Assembly (NCBI GenBank): GCA_043779285.1
Contig: JAYWEL010000022.1
Coordinates: 1-6,030 of the forward strand
Length of the DNA: 6,030 nucleotides
Direction of reading: 5' to 3'
Source of the DNA: MGR-bin208 sp043779285
GTDB lineage: Bacteria; Bacteroidota; Bacteroidia; Chitinophagales; Chitinophagaceae
The translations under genes and the position numbers were made by a program. Of this stretch, positions 4,933 through 6,030 are shown one piece after another (position 1 is the first letter of the stretch; each line of letters opens with the position of its first letter). The notes below the pieces were generated by a model. That model was not told the origin of the DNA. It ran no database searches and was given only the letters and a program-made list of their open reading frames with translations.

Positions 4933-5494
4933 ATAGAATCTTATGACTTTTTTTTCCCCTGAGCAATTTATAAATCCTGATTGCGGCAATCAGTAAGGCA
5001 ATAACCAGAATCAATCCTGCTAATCCCCATACCAGGCTTATACTTTGTTTTACAACAGCAAGCATGACAATGGTAATTAAAAAAACTGTCGCCACTTCAT
5101 TCCATAAACGCAACTGAAAAGAGTTGTATTTGAAAATTCCTTTTAATTCATCATTACAAATTTTATGTAATGTAAAATGATAGGCATAGAGAAATAGAAC
5201 AAAAATCATTTTGATAAATAGCCATTTACCGGCAGGTTGAAAAATAAGCTTATCCCATCCACTCTGAAACAAAACCGTTAGTCCTAAAATAAGTGTAAGA
5301 ACAGCAGATGGCCATGTGATTCCGTACCATAACCGTTTTATCATAATGCCAAACTGTTGCTGCATTGCATTCTTTATTGTTTCCGGTTTTTCGGATGCTT
5401 CTGTATTATAAATAAACAGTCTGGGTATGTAAAACAAACCGGCAAACCAGGTTACAATAAAAATAATATGTAGTGCTTTTAAATATAAGTACAT
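4931..5494 (-). CDS. hemJ: HemJ-type protoporphyrinogen IX oxidase (membrane protein, CopD-like)
   Basis: This 187-residue integral membrane protein is assigned to HemJ, which oxidises protoporphyrinogen IX to protoporphyrin IX using the respiratory chain. The N-terminus MYLYLKALHIIFIVTWFAGLFYIPRLFIYN carries the family hallmark LHIxxxxxWxAGLxYxPRLFxY with H9 and R25. The second hallmark RLWNEVATVFLITIVMLAVVK (129-149) holds N132, E133 and K149; K95 and H106 lie in helix three. Helices are at about 3-22, 56-77, 90-110 and 134-150, plus an additional one at 154-175 and a basic tail (KLLRGKKSHK). Standard HemJ has about 140-150 residues and four helices, so the fifth is an extension. The usual His after PRLFxY is Asn (N30). 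The gene starts 7 bases after the hemH stop, so the two are surely cotranscribed, which strongly supports the heme role over copper transport. Confidence 0.88.
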   Translation of the reverse strand: MYLYLKALHIIFIVTWFAGLFYIPRLFIYNTEASEKPETIKNAMQQQFGIMIKRLWYGITWPSAVLTLILGLTVLFQSGWDKLIFQPAGKWLFIKMIFVLFLYAYHFTLHKICNDELKGIFKYNSFQLRLWNEVATVFLITIVMLAVVKQSISLVWGLAGLILVIALLIAAIRIYKLLRGKKSHKIL

Positions 5495-5501
5495 GGGAAT
5501 A

Positions 5502-6030
5502 TTAAGCTAAAATCATTTTTTCATTTCCTGCCACATATTCATTTATCCATTTGGTGATGGCTGCCACCCACAACGGATGCACATTCAGACATGGAATCAT
5601 TGTGTATTCTTCACCACCAGCATGCATAAACGATTCTTTCCCCCTTTCAGCAATTTCTTCCAGTGTTTCCAGGCAGTCACTGATAAACGCCGGGCAGATG
5701 ACCAGTAATTTTTTAATCCCTTCACCGGGCATTTCTTCCAAACGTTTATCTGTAAAGGGCTGCAGCCATCCTTTACCCAAACGTGATTGAAAAGATATAC
5801 TGTATTTATTCGCAGGAATATTTAACTGCGAAGTGATGAGCTTTGTGGTGGTAAGACATTGATGCCGGTAACAGGTATCATGTGCAGGAGAAGCTGTATT
5901 GCAGCAATCATTAACCTGAAGGCAATGACAGCCGGTAGTATCGCTTTTTTTAATATGCCTTTCGGGGATGCCGTGATAACTGAATAAAACATGGTCGTAT
6001 TCCTGAAGAAGATATGGCCGCATATTTTCA
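5502..6030 (-). CDS. hemH: Ferrochelatase, C-terminal part (5' end outside the window)
   Basis: Ferrochelatase inserts Fe2+ into protoporphyrin IX to give protoheme. The frame runs through the window edge; an in-frame ATG at 6023 is internal, because ENMRPYLLQEYDHVLFSYHG continues the family sequence and a full enzyme has about 310-350 residues. About 175 residues are visible. Numbering from that internal Met, FSYHGIP contains the invariant catalytic His (H17; H183 in B. subtilis) and CPAFISDCLETLEEI contains the conserved Glu (E119; E264 in B. subtilis). SFQSRLGKGWLQPFTD and NVHPLWV are further family blocks. Residues 32-56 hold six cysteines (32, 34, 40, 41, 51, 56), the last two in CYRHQC. 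hemJ follows after 7 bases, so this is a hemH-hemJ operon. The promoter lies outside the window. Confidence 0.96.
   Translation of the reverse strand, partial: ENMRPYLLQEYDHVLFSYHGIPERHIKKSDTTGCHCLQVNDCCNTASPAHDTCYRHQCLTTTKLITSQLNIPANKYSISFQSRLGKGWLQPFTDKRLEEMPGEGIKKLLVICPAFISDCLETLEEIAERGKESFMHAGGEEYTMIPCLNVHPLWVAAITKWINEYVAGNEKMILA

Noticed and set aside
5551..5790. 79-codon plus-strand frame inside hemH
   Set aside because: Antisense shadow of ferrochelatase coding sequence; translation is low-complexity and unrelated to known proteins.

Overview
The window looks like ordinary chromosomal DNA from a Bacteroidetes bacterium, probably near the Chitinophagales/Sphingobacteriales. The reasons are an AT-rich background, intergenic matches to the Bacteroidetes -7 promoter box TAnnTTTG, a general lack of strong Shine-Dalgarno sequences, and proteins whose sequence details (HemN with an EGHPNNTT segment, Cys-rich HemH, HemJ with an extra C-terminal helix) fit that phylum. 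This assignment is inferred from sequence character; no database search was possible.

Left part (1-1320). On the minus strand is the first 74 codons of a membrane protein resembling the N-terminus of fused transporter/spermidine synthases, cut by the window edge. Next, also on the minus strand, is a two-gene unit: a four-helix membrane protein (545-1021) whose 3' end overlaps by 11 bases the start of a small XRE-type regulator (355-555). Upstream of this unit lies an AT-rich control region with a perfect 13-bp inverted repeat, one arm of which covers a TAnnTTTG box. On the other side of that region a 43-codon reading frame (1125-1256) appears to be the surviving C-terminus of a PhnB-like VOC protein, followed by a strong intrinsic terminator.

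Middle part (1320-3410). Three plus-strand genes that look independent: a VOC/glyoxalase-like protein, a six-helix voltage-gated potassium channel with a textbook S4 and TVGYGD filter and an unusual C-terminal CPHCG tail, and a short cytoplasmic cyclophilin-type prolyl isomerase ending in a strong terminator.

Right part (3410-6030). A heme biosynthesis locus: hemN on the plus strand faces hemJ and hemH (minus strand, 7 bases apart, hemH cut by the window edge). Together they encode the last three steps of the protoporphyrin-dependent pathway: coproporphyrinogen III to protoporphyrinogen IX (HemN, oxygen independent), to protoporphyrin IX (HemJ), to heme (HemH). An FNR/CRP-like site upstream of hemN suggests control by oxygen or redox state.

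I see no mobile element, CRISPR array, tRNA or rRNA, and no clearly new multi-gene system. The points most worth a second look are the operator-like region at 1037-1087, the VOC remnant, the possible FNR site with a near-leaderless hemN start, and the cysteine cluster in HemH.
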